Notes under the pieces: model-generated
What the model was told of the DNA's origin: nothing
The model's input: only the letters and a program-made list of their open reading frames with translations
The model's database searches: none
Assembly: GCF_030373445.1 (NCBI RefSeq)
Contig: NZ_JAUCYU010000005.1
Span: forward strand, 124,001 to 188,000
Length of the DNA: 64,000 bases
Direction of reading: 5' to 3'
Source of the DNA: Roseovarius sp.
GTDB taxonomy: Bacteria > Pseudomonadota > Alphaproteobacteria > Rhodobacterales > Rhodobacteraceae
Shown: one piece after another, positions 31,530 through 38,928 of the stretch
Layout of the letters: each line of letters opens with the position of its first letter
Numbering within the stretch: position 1 is the first letter of the stretch
Program-made: the position numbers and the translations under genes

Positions 31530-32444
31530 ATGACATCGCCCGCCATCACCCCCTCGGCCGCCCTGATGATGGCCGCGCTCGCCACCGTCTGGGGCGGCTC
31601 GTTCTTCTTGGCCGAGATCGCGCTGAACCATGTCCCCCCGCTCACCATCACGCTGCACCGCGTCGCCTGGGCGCTGCCGGTGCTGTTCCTCGTCATCCGC
31701 CTGCGCGGCATCGCCATCCCTCGCAGCCCGCGCATCTGGAGCGCCTACCTGGTGATGGGGGCGCTCAACAACGCCATTCCCTTCTCGCTGATCTTCTGGG
31801 GCCAGACCCGCATCGACAGCGGGCTCGCCGCGATCCTCAACGGCACGACGGCGGTGTTCGCCGCGGTGGTGGCCGGGCTGGTGCTGGCCGACGAGCCGCT
31901 GACCCCGCGCAAGATTATCGGCGCGCTTTTCGGGTTGGCGGGGGTGGCGGCGGTCATGGGGCCGGGCGCCCTTTCGGGGCTCGACCCCACCAACCTCGCC
32001 CAGCTTGCCATTCTCGGCGCGGCGCTCAGCTATGCCTTAGCCAGCGTCTGGGGCCGCGCCATGCTCTCGGGCACGCCGCCCGAGATGAACGCGCTCGGCA
32101 TGCTGACGGGCAGCACGCTCCTGATGCTCCCGCTCGTGCTGCTGACCGATGGCATGCCCACGCTGGCCCTGCCGCTCGGGGCTTGGGCCGCGCTGCTGGC
32201 GCTCTCCACGCTGTCCACCGCGCTGGCCTACCTGCTCTATTTCGGCATCCTCGCAAGGGCAGGGGCGGCGAACCTGATGCTTGTCACCCTGATGATCCCG
32301 CCCGTCGCCGTGGCGCTGGGGGCCGGCGTGCTGGGCGAGCGCCTGTCGCCCGGCGCCATCGCGGGCTTCGCCCTCATCGCCCTGGGCCTCATCGTCACAG
32401 ACGGGCGCGCGATGTCGCGGCTGGGACAGCGCCGCGCGGGATGA
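31530..32444 (+). CDS. EamA/DMT-family transporter
   Basis: 304 residues with ten membrane helices arranged as two EamA repeats (TVWGGSFFLAEIALNHVPP at the start, and LAILGAALSYALASVWGR opening the second half). Drug/metabolite superfamily exporters move amino acids, nucleosides or toxic metabolites; the substrate is not deducible. Stands alone on the plus strand between DUF5665 and uspA genes. Confidence 0.9.
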   Translation: MTSPAITPSAALMMAALATVWGGSFFLAEIALNHVPPLTITLHRVAWALPVLFLVIRLRGIAIPRSPRIWSAYLVMGALNNAIPFSLIFWGQTRIDSGLAAILNGTTAVFAAVVAGLVLADEPLTPRKIIGALFGLAGVAAVMGPGALSGLDPTNLAQLAILGAALSYALASVWGRAMLSGTPPEMNALGMLTGSTLLMLPLVLLTDGMPTLALPLGAWAALLALSTLSTALAYLLYFGILARAGAANLMLVTLMIPPVAVALGAGVLGERLSPGAIAGFALIALGLIVTDGRAMSRLGQRRAG

Positions 32445-32514
32445 TGCGGAACAATGCGGGGCAGGCGGCGGTTGCACAGTCACACCGCGCCGCAACGCGC
32501 ATTGGAGAGCCAAG

Positions 32515-32922
32515 ATGTACACCCATGTCCTTGTCCCCGTATCCTTCGAAGACGACCGCGACGCCGCCGGCGCCATGAGCGTCGCCCAGCTTCTGACCGG
32601 CGAGGGCGGCCGCATCACCCTGCTGCACGTGATGGAACAGGTGCCGACCTACGCGATCTCGTACACGCCGCAGGAATACCTGGTCGAAAGCCGCAAGGCG
32701 ATCGACGCGGAACTGTCCGAGATGGCCTCCCGCATCCCCGGCGCACAGGGCATTGTCGTCGACGGCCATGCCGGGCGCACCATCACCGACTGGGCCGAGG
32801 AGAACGCGGTCGACTGCATCGTCATCGCCAGCCACCGGCCCGGCATGGCCGACCTGCTGCTGGGCAGCACGGCGCACCAGGTGGTGCGACACGCCACCTG
32901 CGCGGTGCACGTCGTCCGCTAG
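32515..32922 (+). CDS. Universal stress protein (UspA fold)
   Basis: 135 residues. Rossmann-like UspA domain opening with YTHVLVPVSFEDDRDAAG and ending DCIVIASHRPGMADLLLGST. The nucleotide loop is present only in reduced form (RPGMADLLLGST rather than G-x2-G-x9-G), so ATP binding is uncertain. A clear GGAGAG ribosome site precedes the ATG. Confidence 0.88.
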   Translation: MYTHVLVPVSFEDDRDAAGAMSVAQLLTGEGGRITLLHVMEQVPTYAISYTPQEYLVESRKAIDAELSEMASRIPGAQGIVVDGHAGRTITDWAEENAVDCIVIASHRPGMADLLLGSTAHQVVRHATCAVHVVR

Positions 32923-33031
32923 ACCGTCCTCTAGGCGGGGGCCCCGGCACGAAAAGACTCGCCGCACCGGCCCGGGCGGGCGTATGCTCCAGGCGCATGC
33001 CACGGGGCATGTGTGCATTTCCGAGGCCAAT

Positions 33032-33418
33032 ATGCGTTACTTCAAGTCTTTCCTCGCCGCCGGGCTGCTGGCGTTTGCCAGCCCCGCCGCGGCGCAACAG
33101 CTGATCGGTGCCTATACCGCCTACATCGGCACCGACGACCTTTACAACTCCAAGGGCGCCCGCCTGACCCAGCCATGGCAGGTGCTCCGGCAGGACCGGG
33201 CCAATTACCACCGCTACGGCATCCGCCAGGTGGGCGACGAATGGGATCCGTTCTTCGGCAATGTCGATAACCGCGCGGCGATGGAGCGGATGATCATGAA
33301 CGGCTCGATGGACCCGGTCGCACGGCAGAACCTTCTGCAGGGCGGCGCGACGGTGTTCGTGCGCATCTACGGTTCGGGCGGGATCGGGCGGTATGTGGAT
33401 GTGACGGTGGCGCGGTAG
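33032..33418 (+). CDS. Small secreted protein; paralogue tail lies downstream at 35048
   Basis: 128 residues with a signal peptide (LLAFASPAAAQ, cleavage near residue 22). The mature protein has no recognised domain but ends in GGATVFVRIYGSGGIGRYVDVTVAR, shown here by its core IGRYVDVTVAR. A diverged copy of this C-terminus occurs after the RTX-like gene, which indicates an old tandem duplication. Function unknown. Confidence 0.7.
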   Translation: MRYFKSFLAAGLLAFASPAAAQQLIGAYTAYIGTDDLYNSKGARLTQPWQVLRQDRANYHRYGIRQVGDEWDPFFGNVDNRAAMERMIMNGSMDPVARQNLLQGGATVFVRIYGSGGIGRYVDVTVAR

Positions 33419-33507
33419 GGGGCGCGGGGGAGCGGACCCGCAGCACCGCGAGCTTCGAGCCGGGGCGAATGTCGGCGGATCTACCTCCGCCCGAGGTCAA
33501 TTATTTG

Positions 33508-33537
33508 TTGCGAAACGATTTTTGATGAAGATTATAG
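33508..33537 (+). promoter_or_regulatory. Candidate sigma-70-type promoter of the RTX-like gene
   Basis: TTGCGA (33508-33513), an 18-bp spacer and TTATAG (33532-33537) lie in an AT-rich stretch 50 bp upstream of the start at 33590. Such AT-rich promoters are uncommon in this window, in keeping with a horizontally acquired gene. Prediction by eye only. Confidence 0.35.
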
Positions 33538-33589
33538 GTTGCAGGGTTCGAAGGCACCGGGCCACCGGTAAAGACCAGGAATAAATCGC

Positions 33590-34999
33590 ATGCTTCCCAA
33601 AAGCAGTTACGGATACTTCATCCTGAACCCTGGGGGTGAAGACGAACTCTATCACTACTGGCAGGATGGGCCGACCTTCGTCGCCACCGACGACGGCGAA
33701 GCGCTCGAGATCGCGGCGAATTCCGCGCGTGAGCTCGGTACGCCGATCGGCACGGCCTACCTTATGGGCGGGAATGACGAAATCTATGGCGATGCCGCTG
33801 TCGTCTTTGCCGGGGCAGGCGACGACACGTTTTACAACAGCGGTGTAAGGGCCACCAACGGGGATGGTTACGGGATAAGCAAAGGCGAGGCCGGCGACGA
33901 CGTCTTCTTCGATTTCCATGGCTCGACCAGGTATTACGGGGGGCGCGGAAACGACTATTTCCTCGGCGGTCTGTATAGCAGTTCCTACCAGGACTTTCCC
34001 GCCGAGGATTGGGATCACGACGTTGTCACGCTCAATCGCGGCAAGGACACGGTCGAGTGGAGATTCCTGTCGAGCAGCGACGGGTTGAACGCGATTCGCG
34101 CCGAGATCGACGGCGGCAAGGGCGTAGACGTGCTGGTTCTGATACAGTACAACGGGTACCCGGTCTGGAACGGCGGGGATCACGTCGATTTCCGTGACCT
34201 CGATCGCGGCCCGATGACGTTCGCGAATGCCACCTTCTCCAATTTCGAGCAGTTCGAACTGCGCTTCGGCGATTCCACCATCAACCGTGTGGACCTGGGA
34301 AACCATGACGACGTACTGGTCTGGTACGATATGCCGAACGAAGAGGGCGACCCCTGGGGATACCACTACGACCCCGAATTGCTGCCCGACGGTCCACTTG
34401 TCCTGCACGGGCGCGACGGGGACGATATCATTATCGGATCGATTTATCGCGAAGAGGAGTTCATCTACGGGGGCAACGGCAACGACACGATTACCGCCGG
34501 CGGCCGCGTCGGGGAAGCGGGCCACGAAAGGCTGGCAGGCGGTCCCGGCGACGACGTGCTTTACATGAAAGGCCCCACTGCGGTGCACCCCGGAACCATC
34601 ACCGGCATGAAGGGCGGCCCCGGCGCGGACAAGTTCGTGGTGACGCAAACCTCCGAAGGCCTCGCGCGCATTCATGACTTCGAGCCGGGCGAGGATGAGT
34701 TCGTGTTCGATTTCACCGGCGGATACTCCATCTACGTGGCTGGTATCGGCTCCGAGAATCTCGATTGGCAGAACCTGAATGTCCTGGAAGACTCTCCCGA
34801 GATGCTGCAATTCGAAGTGACGGTGATGGAGGAGTACAGTTACGAAGACTACACCATCACCTACATCGACGGTTACGTCTACATCGAGAATTCCAGGGAT
34901 GCCGGGACGGGCGGTTACGGGAACGAGGTCGCCTTCATAAAGGGACGGCCAGACCTGGGTGTCGAGGATTTCGGGTTCTACGATTATTCCGTGTTCTGA
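33590..34999 (+). CDS. RTX-like calcium-binding repeat protein, candidate type I secretion substrate
   Basis: 469 residues, acidic, without a signal peptide. Degenerate nonapeptide repeats of the GGxGxDxxx kind are spread along it: MGGNDEIYG (about 60), GAGDDTFYN (76), GGRGNDYFLGG (117), GRDGDDIIIG (about 280), GGNGNDTITAGG (about 297), GGPGDDVLYM and GGPGADKFV (about 320-350). Such repeats fold on Ca2+ outside the cell, and proteins like this are usually exported by ABC type I systems, none of which is encoded nearby. Base composition is clearly lower in GC than the flanking genes, which suggests transfer. Confidence 0.7.
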   Translation: MLPKSSYGYFILNPGGEDELYHYWQDGPTFVATDDGEALEIAANSARELGTPIGTAYLMGGNDEIYGDAAVVFAGAGDDTFYNSGVRATNGDGYGISKGEAGDDVFFDFHGSTRYYGGRGNDYFLGGLYSSSYQDFPAEDWDHDVVTLNRGKDTVEWRFLSSSDGLNAIRAEIDGGKGVDVLVLIQYNGYPVWNGGDHVDFRDLDRGPMTFANATFSNFEQFELRFGDSTINRVDLGNHDDVLVWYDMPNEEGDPWGYHYDPELLPDGPLVLHGRDGDDIIIGSIYREEEFIYGGNGNDTITAGGRVGEAGHERLAGGPGDDVLYMKGPTAVHPGTITGMKGGPGADKFVVTQTSEGLARIHDFEPGEDEFVFDFTGGYSIYVAGIGSENLDWQNLNVLEDSPEMLQFEVTVMEEYSYEDYTITYIDGYVYIENSRDAGTGGYGNEVAFIKGRPDLGVEDFGFYDYSVF

Positions 35000-35047
35000 T
35001 CTGCTTTGGGCATGGCGCGGCGGGTGAGGAGTGTTGCGTGTCAGGCT

Positions 35048-35134
35048 ATGCACAAGGGTAGGGCGGCGGTGTTCGTCAGCCCCTACGGCACGGGCAGCAA
35101 CGGGCGGTATGTCGACGTGATGATGACGCGGTAG
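35048..35134 (+). pseudogene. Eroded C-terminal fragment of a paralogue of the 33032-33418 secreted protein
   Basis: The 28 codons from ATG 35048 to TAG 35134 end in VFVSPYGTGSNGRYVDVMMTR-stop (core GRYVDVMMTR). The intact gene ends VFVRIYGSGGIGRYVDVTVAR (core GRYVDVTVAR). About two thirds of the last 24 residues are identical and the stop codon and the following GGGG are shared. No upstream part of the gene remains. It is a relic of a tandem copy now separated by the RTX-like gene. Confidence 0.65.
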
Positions 35135-35181
35135 GGGCTGCCGCCGAGCAGTCGGGGTGCCCGCCCGGTTCGGTTTGGCAC

Positions 35182-35325
35182 ACGCCCGGAATAGAGGCCG
35201 AAGGCGGCCGGGCAGGCGCTTTTGAGATGCTGTGCCACGTTCAGAACGAAGATGTATTCGGCACCATGAATTGCCAGAAAACAGCGGTGCAGCGCCTCCC
35301 CACGGGCCGGCGTTCGCCCGGCGGG
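35182..35325 (-). repeat. Dispersed intergenic element B, copy 1
   Basis: Two blocks shared with the element at 55583-55802: GGGCAGGCGCTTT at 35210-35222 and a 36-base block at 35289-35324 (34 of 36 identical, core ACGGGCCGGCG). The 66 bases between them have exactly the same length in both copies but only about 60 percent identity. Both copies also share ACGCCCGGAA at their left edge. Read on the minus strand, one frame stays open and retains NVAQH and SACP in both copies, so it may descend from a short coding element. Confidence 0.65.
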
Positions 35326-35368
35326 GAGAGGTTGAGACCACAGGTTAGCCCTGCCATGGCCCCTCCGA

Positions 35369-35914
35369 TCACCGTCCTGTTGCGCCGTAGAACATGGGAT
35401 TTCCGGCAACGCGCAGGCAATGCGTATAGTCGGTTACGTGGGGAACGTCGGGAAACTGCTTCCTGTAGGCCCACATCAGGATGCGCATGGCATCCCAGAC
35501 CGATGCATCGAACGCGTCACGGTCAGCGCTCAGCGCCTCCGTCCACCGGGACTCCCGAAGCATGTAACGGGCGCCCGCACGGGACAATTCCCAGCTTTCG
35601 TCCAGGTCCGGCCCGCGAAACTTTATCGTGTCGAGCCTGTGCATCGGAAGGGCACAGATCACCGTCGCCAACTCGTTGAAAAAACGCATGGCACCGCAAT
35701 CGGAGTAGCGGTAACCGGTCCCTTCGGCGGAAAACCATACATCCGCACCCAGCAAGGACTGGTAGTAGGTCGTGAGGTGGCCGTTGTCCGACCCGTCGTG
35801 TGCAGGGGGCGGCGCCTCCTCCCTTTCACCAAGATGGACTGTAGTGCTCCCCTCGTAAAAACTATCGAGGGACGTATCATCGAATGAGATGGTGTTCTCG
35901 ATAAGCGTAAACAT
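35369..35914 (-). CDS. Hypothetical protein of the accessory islet
   Basis: 181 residues, acidic, soluble, no signal peptide or known motif (MFTLIENTISFDDTSLDSFY at the start). The ATG at 35914 is chosen because GGAAG lies 7 bp upstream; an ATG at 35926 lacks a site. Composition is less GC-rich than neighbours, as in the RTX-like gene. It could be unrelated to that gene or part of the same acquired segment. Function unknown. Confidence 0.55.
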   Translation of the reverse strand: MFTLIENTISFDDTSLDSFYEGSTTVHLGEREEAPPPAHDGSDNGHLTTYYQSLLGADVWFSAEGTGYRYSDCGAMRFFNELATVICALPMHRLDTIKFRGPDLDESWELSRAGARYMLRESRWTEALSADRDAFDASVWDAMRILMWAYRKQFPDVPHVTDYTHCLRVAGNPMFYGATGR

Positions 35915-36032
35915 GGTGTCTTCCAAATTCGGGTAGCCGGAACAAGGAAGTCTCGCATGCCGAGGGCGCCGCGTCCATTTGCGGGAACCTGAGTATCGTC
36001 AGCGCGATGCCACTGGACCCGTCACTTGACCC

Positions 36033-36533
36033 TCACCTCCGCCACAGCCGCACCGCGTAGACGGCCAGCGCTGCCCTCTCCCGCAAATGCGTCCGGACCC
36101 GCCGCCACAGCGGCACGCCGGTCAGCTCCGGGCAGGATATCTCCGCGTCCACCCCCTGCCGCCGCGCCGTGAAGCCCGCCCGGCGGGCGTGGAACCCGTC
36201 CGTTACCAGCCAGACCGCCCCAATCCCTTCCGCCGCGAGGAGGGGCCGGGCGAGGCGGATGTTCTCCTCGGTGCTCGTGGCCTCGGTCTCCAGCAGGATC
36301 GCCGCGTCCGGCACCCCCGCCGACAGGCACACCCGGCGGATCGCCTCCGCCTCGGTCACCCGCACGCCGGGCGGTCCGCCGCTGGCGACGATCCGCGTCA
36401 CCACGCCCTCTCGGTACAGCCACGCGGCATGCAACGCCCGCCGCTCCAGCGCGGCCGAGGGCCGGCCGCCGTCCAGCACCTTCGCCCCCAGAACGAGGGC
36501 GGCTGCGGGGCGGGGGGCGTCATCGGGTTCCAT
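36033..36533 (-). CDS. YdcF/DUF218-family protein
   Basis: 166 residues. DUF218 pattern is clear: AALVLGAKVLDGGRPSAALERR at the N-terminus (core LVLGAKVLDGGRPS), RIVASGGPPGVRVTEAEAI, ATSTEENIRLARPLL and LVTDGFHARRA. E. coli YdcF binds S-adenosylmethionine; SanA/ElyC relatives act in envelope integrity. The start at 36533 is preferred because family members begin just before the first strand; ATG 36551 is possible. Divergent from the zinc-ribbon gene with the GTCGGT repeat array between them. Confidence 0.8.
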   Translation of the reverse strand: MEPDDAPRPAAALVLGAKVLDGGRPSAALERRALHAAWLYREGVVTRIVASGGPPGVRVTEAEAIRRVCLSAGVPDAAILLETEATSTEENIRLARPLLAAEGIGAVWLVTDGFHARRAGFTARRQGVDAEISCPELTGVPLWRRVRTHLRERAALAVYAVRLWRR

Positions 36534-36621
36534 CGCTCCACCATGCGCCATCCGCTGAGGCGCTCCAAGCCCCCGTTGCGCCGCCTCCGAACGCCCCGTT
36601 AACCGGCCGCCGGCACCGCCG

Positions 36622-36665
36622 CGGACACCGACAAGATACCGACGTAATACCGACGCGATACCGAC
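36622..36665 (-). repeat. Four-unit 11-bp GTCGGT repeat array, copy 1
   Basis: On the minus strand, four head-to-tail 11-mers: GTCGGTATCGC (36665-36655), GTCGGTATTAC, GTCGGTATCTT and GTCGGTGTCCG (ending 36622). GTCGGT is invariant and the last unit alone has GTCGGTGT. The same architecture occurs at 57941-57984. The period is close to one helical turn. Located between divergently transcribed genes (36533 and 36796). Confidence 0.85.
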
Positions 36666-36795
36666 ATCGGAAAACCTCGCCATTTCGGCCCTTTAACCCC
36701 GATTCGCAAGACCCCGCCCATATTGCCGCAGTCCCTTGCAGATCGGCCCCGTACTGCACACCTCCATACATGCAAACCACCAGAGGAGACCCGCC

Positions 36796-37038
36796 ATGCA
36801 ATGCCCCGTCGACGGAGAGACCCTGCAACTTGCCGAACGCGCCGGAGTCGAGATCGACTATTGCCCGAAATGCCGCGGCGTCTGGCTCGACCGTGGCGAG
36901 CTCGACAAGATCATCGACCGCTCGGAACCCGAACCGCCCCAGGCCCGGGTCTGGAATGCCGAGGACGACCGCCGCGGCCATGACGGACGCAAGAAGAAAA
37001 AGCGTGGCGGCTTCCTGGAAGAAATATTCGATTTCTGA
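36796..37038 (+). CDS. TFIIB-type zinc-ribbon protein
   Basis: 80 residues. CPVDGETL near the N-terminus and CPKCRGVWLDRGELDKII about 20 residues later form the zf-TFIIB single zinc ribbon common in bacterial small proteins. The C-terminal part is basic (GRKKKKRGG) and ends in an aromatic tail, FLEEIFDF. It has an AGGAGA ribosome site. Role unknown; nucleic-acid or chaperone binding is possible. Confidence 0.85.
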   Translation: MQCPVDGETLQLAERAGVEIDYCPKCRGVWLDRGELDKIIDRSEPEPPQARVWNAEDDRRGHDGRKKKKRGGFLEEIFDF

Positions 37039-37160
37039 GGCTTGAAGCCCAAAGTTGCAGCAGTTTCAGGCCCGGTTCAGATGCCGGGCCGCGGCTTGCG
37101 CTTGTGCCATTGTCCCTCGGTCCTCCCGCGGCTAATCTGACCCTGATCAACAGGAGGCCC

Positions 37161-37922
37161 ATGGACATGAACAAGATCATCGCGCTCTGGTCGCACCCCC
37201 GCTCTATGTCCACCGCGATGGAACGCGTGATGCGCGAGCGGGGCGACCTGACCTGCGCCCATGAGCCGTTCATGTACTATTACTACCTCAACGTCCTGGA
37301 AAAGCCGTTCCCCGGCTTCGACGCCCAGTCGGATCACCCGACCACCTATGCCGGCATCCGCGACATGCTGATCGGCATGGCCGAGGAAAACCCTGTATTT
37401 TTCAAGGACATGGCGTACTATGTTCTACCGGAAATCACCAAGGATCCGGCCTTCATGGAACGGGTCACCCATTGCTTCCTGATCCGCCACCCGCTGGCCT
37501 CGATCCTCAGCTATCACAAGCTGGATCCGCAGATGTCCTGCCAGGAAATCGGGCTCGAGGACGAATGGAAACTCTACCAGGCCGTCACCGAGGCCGGCCA
37601 CGATGCCGTGGTGATCGAGGCCGAGACCGTTCGCGCCGACACCCGCGGCACCATGGCCCGCCTGTGGGAGCGGATCGGCCTTGAGTTCCGCGAAGAGGCC
37701 TTCGACTGGAACAAGAAGGCCCCCGAGGACTGGGAACAGGTCAGTTCATGGCATGAGCACGCCTCCACCTCCTCCGGCATCCGCGCCGCCGATGCCGAGG
37801 AGATGCTCCGCAAGGAGGCCGAGTTCGAGGCACTGGCCGAGGAGGCGCCCCATCTCCGGGATTACCTGCGCCACCATCTGCCCTTCTACGAACGCCTGTC
37901 GCAAGTGGCGCTGCTGCCCTGA
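37161..37922 (+). CDS. Sulfotransferase-family protein
   Basis: 253 residues, no signal peptide. The 5'-phosphosulfate loop is seen as LWSHPRSMSTAMERVM (residues about 8-23), and the 3'-phosphate region in HCFLIRHPLASILSYHKL. These match PAPS-dependent sulfotransferases of marine alphaproteobacteria. The acceptor is unknown. A consensus AGGAGG lies 5 bp before the ATG at 37161. Tail to tail with the following phosphatase gene. Confidence 0.85.
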   Translation: MDMNKIIALWSHPRSMSTAMERVMRERGDLTCAHEPFMYYYYLNVLEKPFPGFDAQSDHPTTYAGIRDMLIGMAEENPVFFKDMAYYVLPEITKDPAFMERVTHCFLIRHPLASILSYHKLDPQMSCQEIGLEDEWKLYQAVTEAGHDAVVIEAETVRADTRGTMARLWERIGLEFREEAFDWNKKAPEDWEQVSSWHEHASTSSGIRAADAEEMLRKEAEFEALAEEAPHLRDYLRHHLPFYERLSQVALLP

Positions 37923-37931
37923 ACCGCCCGG

Positions 37932-38465
37932 TCAGGGCGCGATCATGATCGCGCCCAGCACTTCGGCCCCGTCGCCCGTCATCCGGATGATCAGTACCTC
38001 GCCCGACCGCGTGCTGCGGCCGGTCAGGCCCGAGATGTTGACCTGGTGCGTCACCATCAACCGCGCCCCGGAAGTTTCTGAAATCAGGGACTTTACGGCG
38101 TTCGTGCTGGCCTCTTCCTCAGAGAAGTCGTCGAAGAAGGAATTGAGCGCCGGCGCCTCTTCCACTGGTCCGACGTCCAGCAGTTCTGCCGTCTCGCGGC
38201 ATCGGCACCACTGGCTGGTGAAGACCCGGTCGAAGCGGATACCCCGCTCACGGAACGCCGCGCCGATGGCCCGCGCCTGGGCCCGGCCCCGTTCATCGAG
38301 ATTGCGCTGGGTGGCACAGTCGCCCAACGTGAAATCGGCCGGGTCGGCGGCGCCGGGCGCCAGCGCGTGGCGCATGATCGCGATGGCGCCGGGCTGGTCG
38401 AGCGCCTGCCAGTCATCGGCCAGTGCGACCGCGGGAAAGAACAGGAAGACAAGAAGAAATCGCAT
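37932..38465 (-). CDS. Periplasmic histidine phosphatase-superfamily protein
   Basis: 177 residues with a signal peptide (about 1-16, FPAVALA). The catalytic motif is IMRHALAPG (Arg32-His33; MRHA instead of RHG), and later segments SQWCRCRETAELL and MVTHQVNISGL carry the second Arg and second His of the superfamily. Probably a secreted phosphomonoesterase; substrate unknown. Confidence 0.85.
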   Translation of the reverse strand: MRFLLVFLFFPAVALADDWQALDQPGAIAIMRHALAPGAADPADFTLGDCATQRNLDERGRAQARAIGAAFRERGIRFDRVFTSQWCRCRETAELLDVGPVEEAPALNSFFDDFSEEEASTNAVKSLISETSGARLMVTHQVNISGLTGRSTRSGEVLIIRMTGDGAEVLGAIMIAP

Positions 38466-38504
38466 GCGCGCAGACTTAGCCGCACGGCCCGGATTGTCCA
38501 GCCT

Positions 38505-38756
38505 TCAGGAGGCGGCGCGGGCGGTGATGCGAAAGTGGTCGCCGTCGAAGGCAATCTGCCAGGATTTGGCGGCGATCTCGGTGCCGGCCGTGGTGGTGTA
38601 GGGCTTGATATGCAGCATCTCGCCCGAAAGCGTGCCCGTCGCCCCGCTGCCATCGGCAAAGCGCAGCGAGACCGGCCCACTCACCGGCTCACCGCTCAGG
38701 ATGGTGCCGGTCGCGCCGGGATAAAGATGGGTGTTCGTGGCCTCGAGTTCGAGCAT
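38505..38756 (-). CDS. Small conserved hypothetical protein
   Basis: 83 residues, beta-rich, cytosolic (MLELEATNTHLYPGATG at the start). The ATG at 38756 is preferred over 38771 because GGAGAAAAGCG precedes it directly. No motif is known to me. It lies between uvrB and the phosphatase gene on the same strand but is separated from uvrB by a hairpin, so it is likely its own unit. Confidence 0.6.
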   Translation of the reverse strand: MLELEATNTHLYPGATGTILSGEPVSGPVSLRFADGSGATGTLSGEMLHIKPYTTTAGTEIAAKSWQIAFDGDHFRITARAAS

Positions 38757-38800
38757 CGCTTTTCTCCGCACGCCGTCGAAATCCTGAAAAGTTTTCGGTC

Positions 38801-38821
38801 CGCATTCTTTTCAAGAATGCG
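38801..38821 (-). terminator. 9-bp perfect hairpin between uvrB and the downstream gene
   Basis: CGCATTCTT-TTC-AAGAATGCG is a perfect 9-bp dyad located 108 bp after the uvrB stop. On the uvrB strand it is followed within 10 bp by AAAACTTTTC rather than an uninterrupted T-run, so it could be a terminator or an operator for the downstream gene. Confidence 0.45.
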
Positions 38822-38928
38822 CCACAACCCGCGCACCCTGAACGATTTTCCCCGGCATCAGGGCCGTATCAATGGGCAACGCAACACCGCGCCCCGCTCG
38901 CTTAATCCGCCCTTAACCAACCCGTGGT

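Noticed and set aside
35083..35409. 108-residue minus-strand frame covering element B copy 1
   Set aside because: Only about 29 codons are shared with copy 2, which has a stop next to that segment. It overlaps the end of a better supported gene, so it is not called as a CDS.
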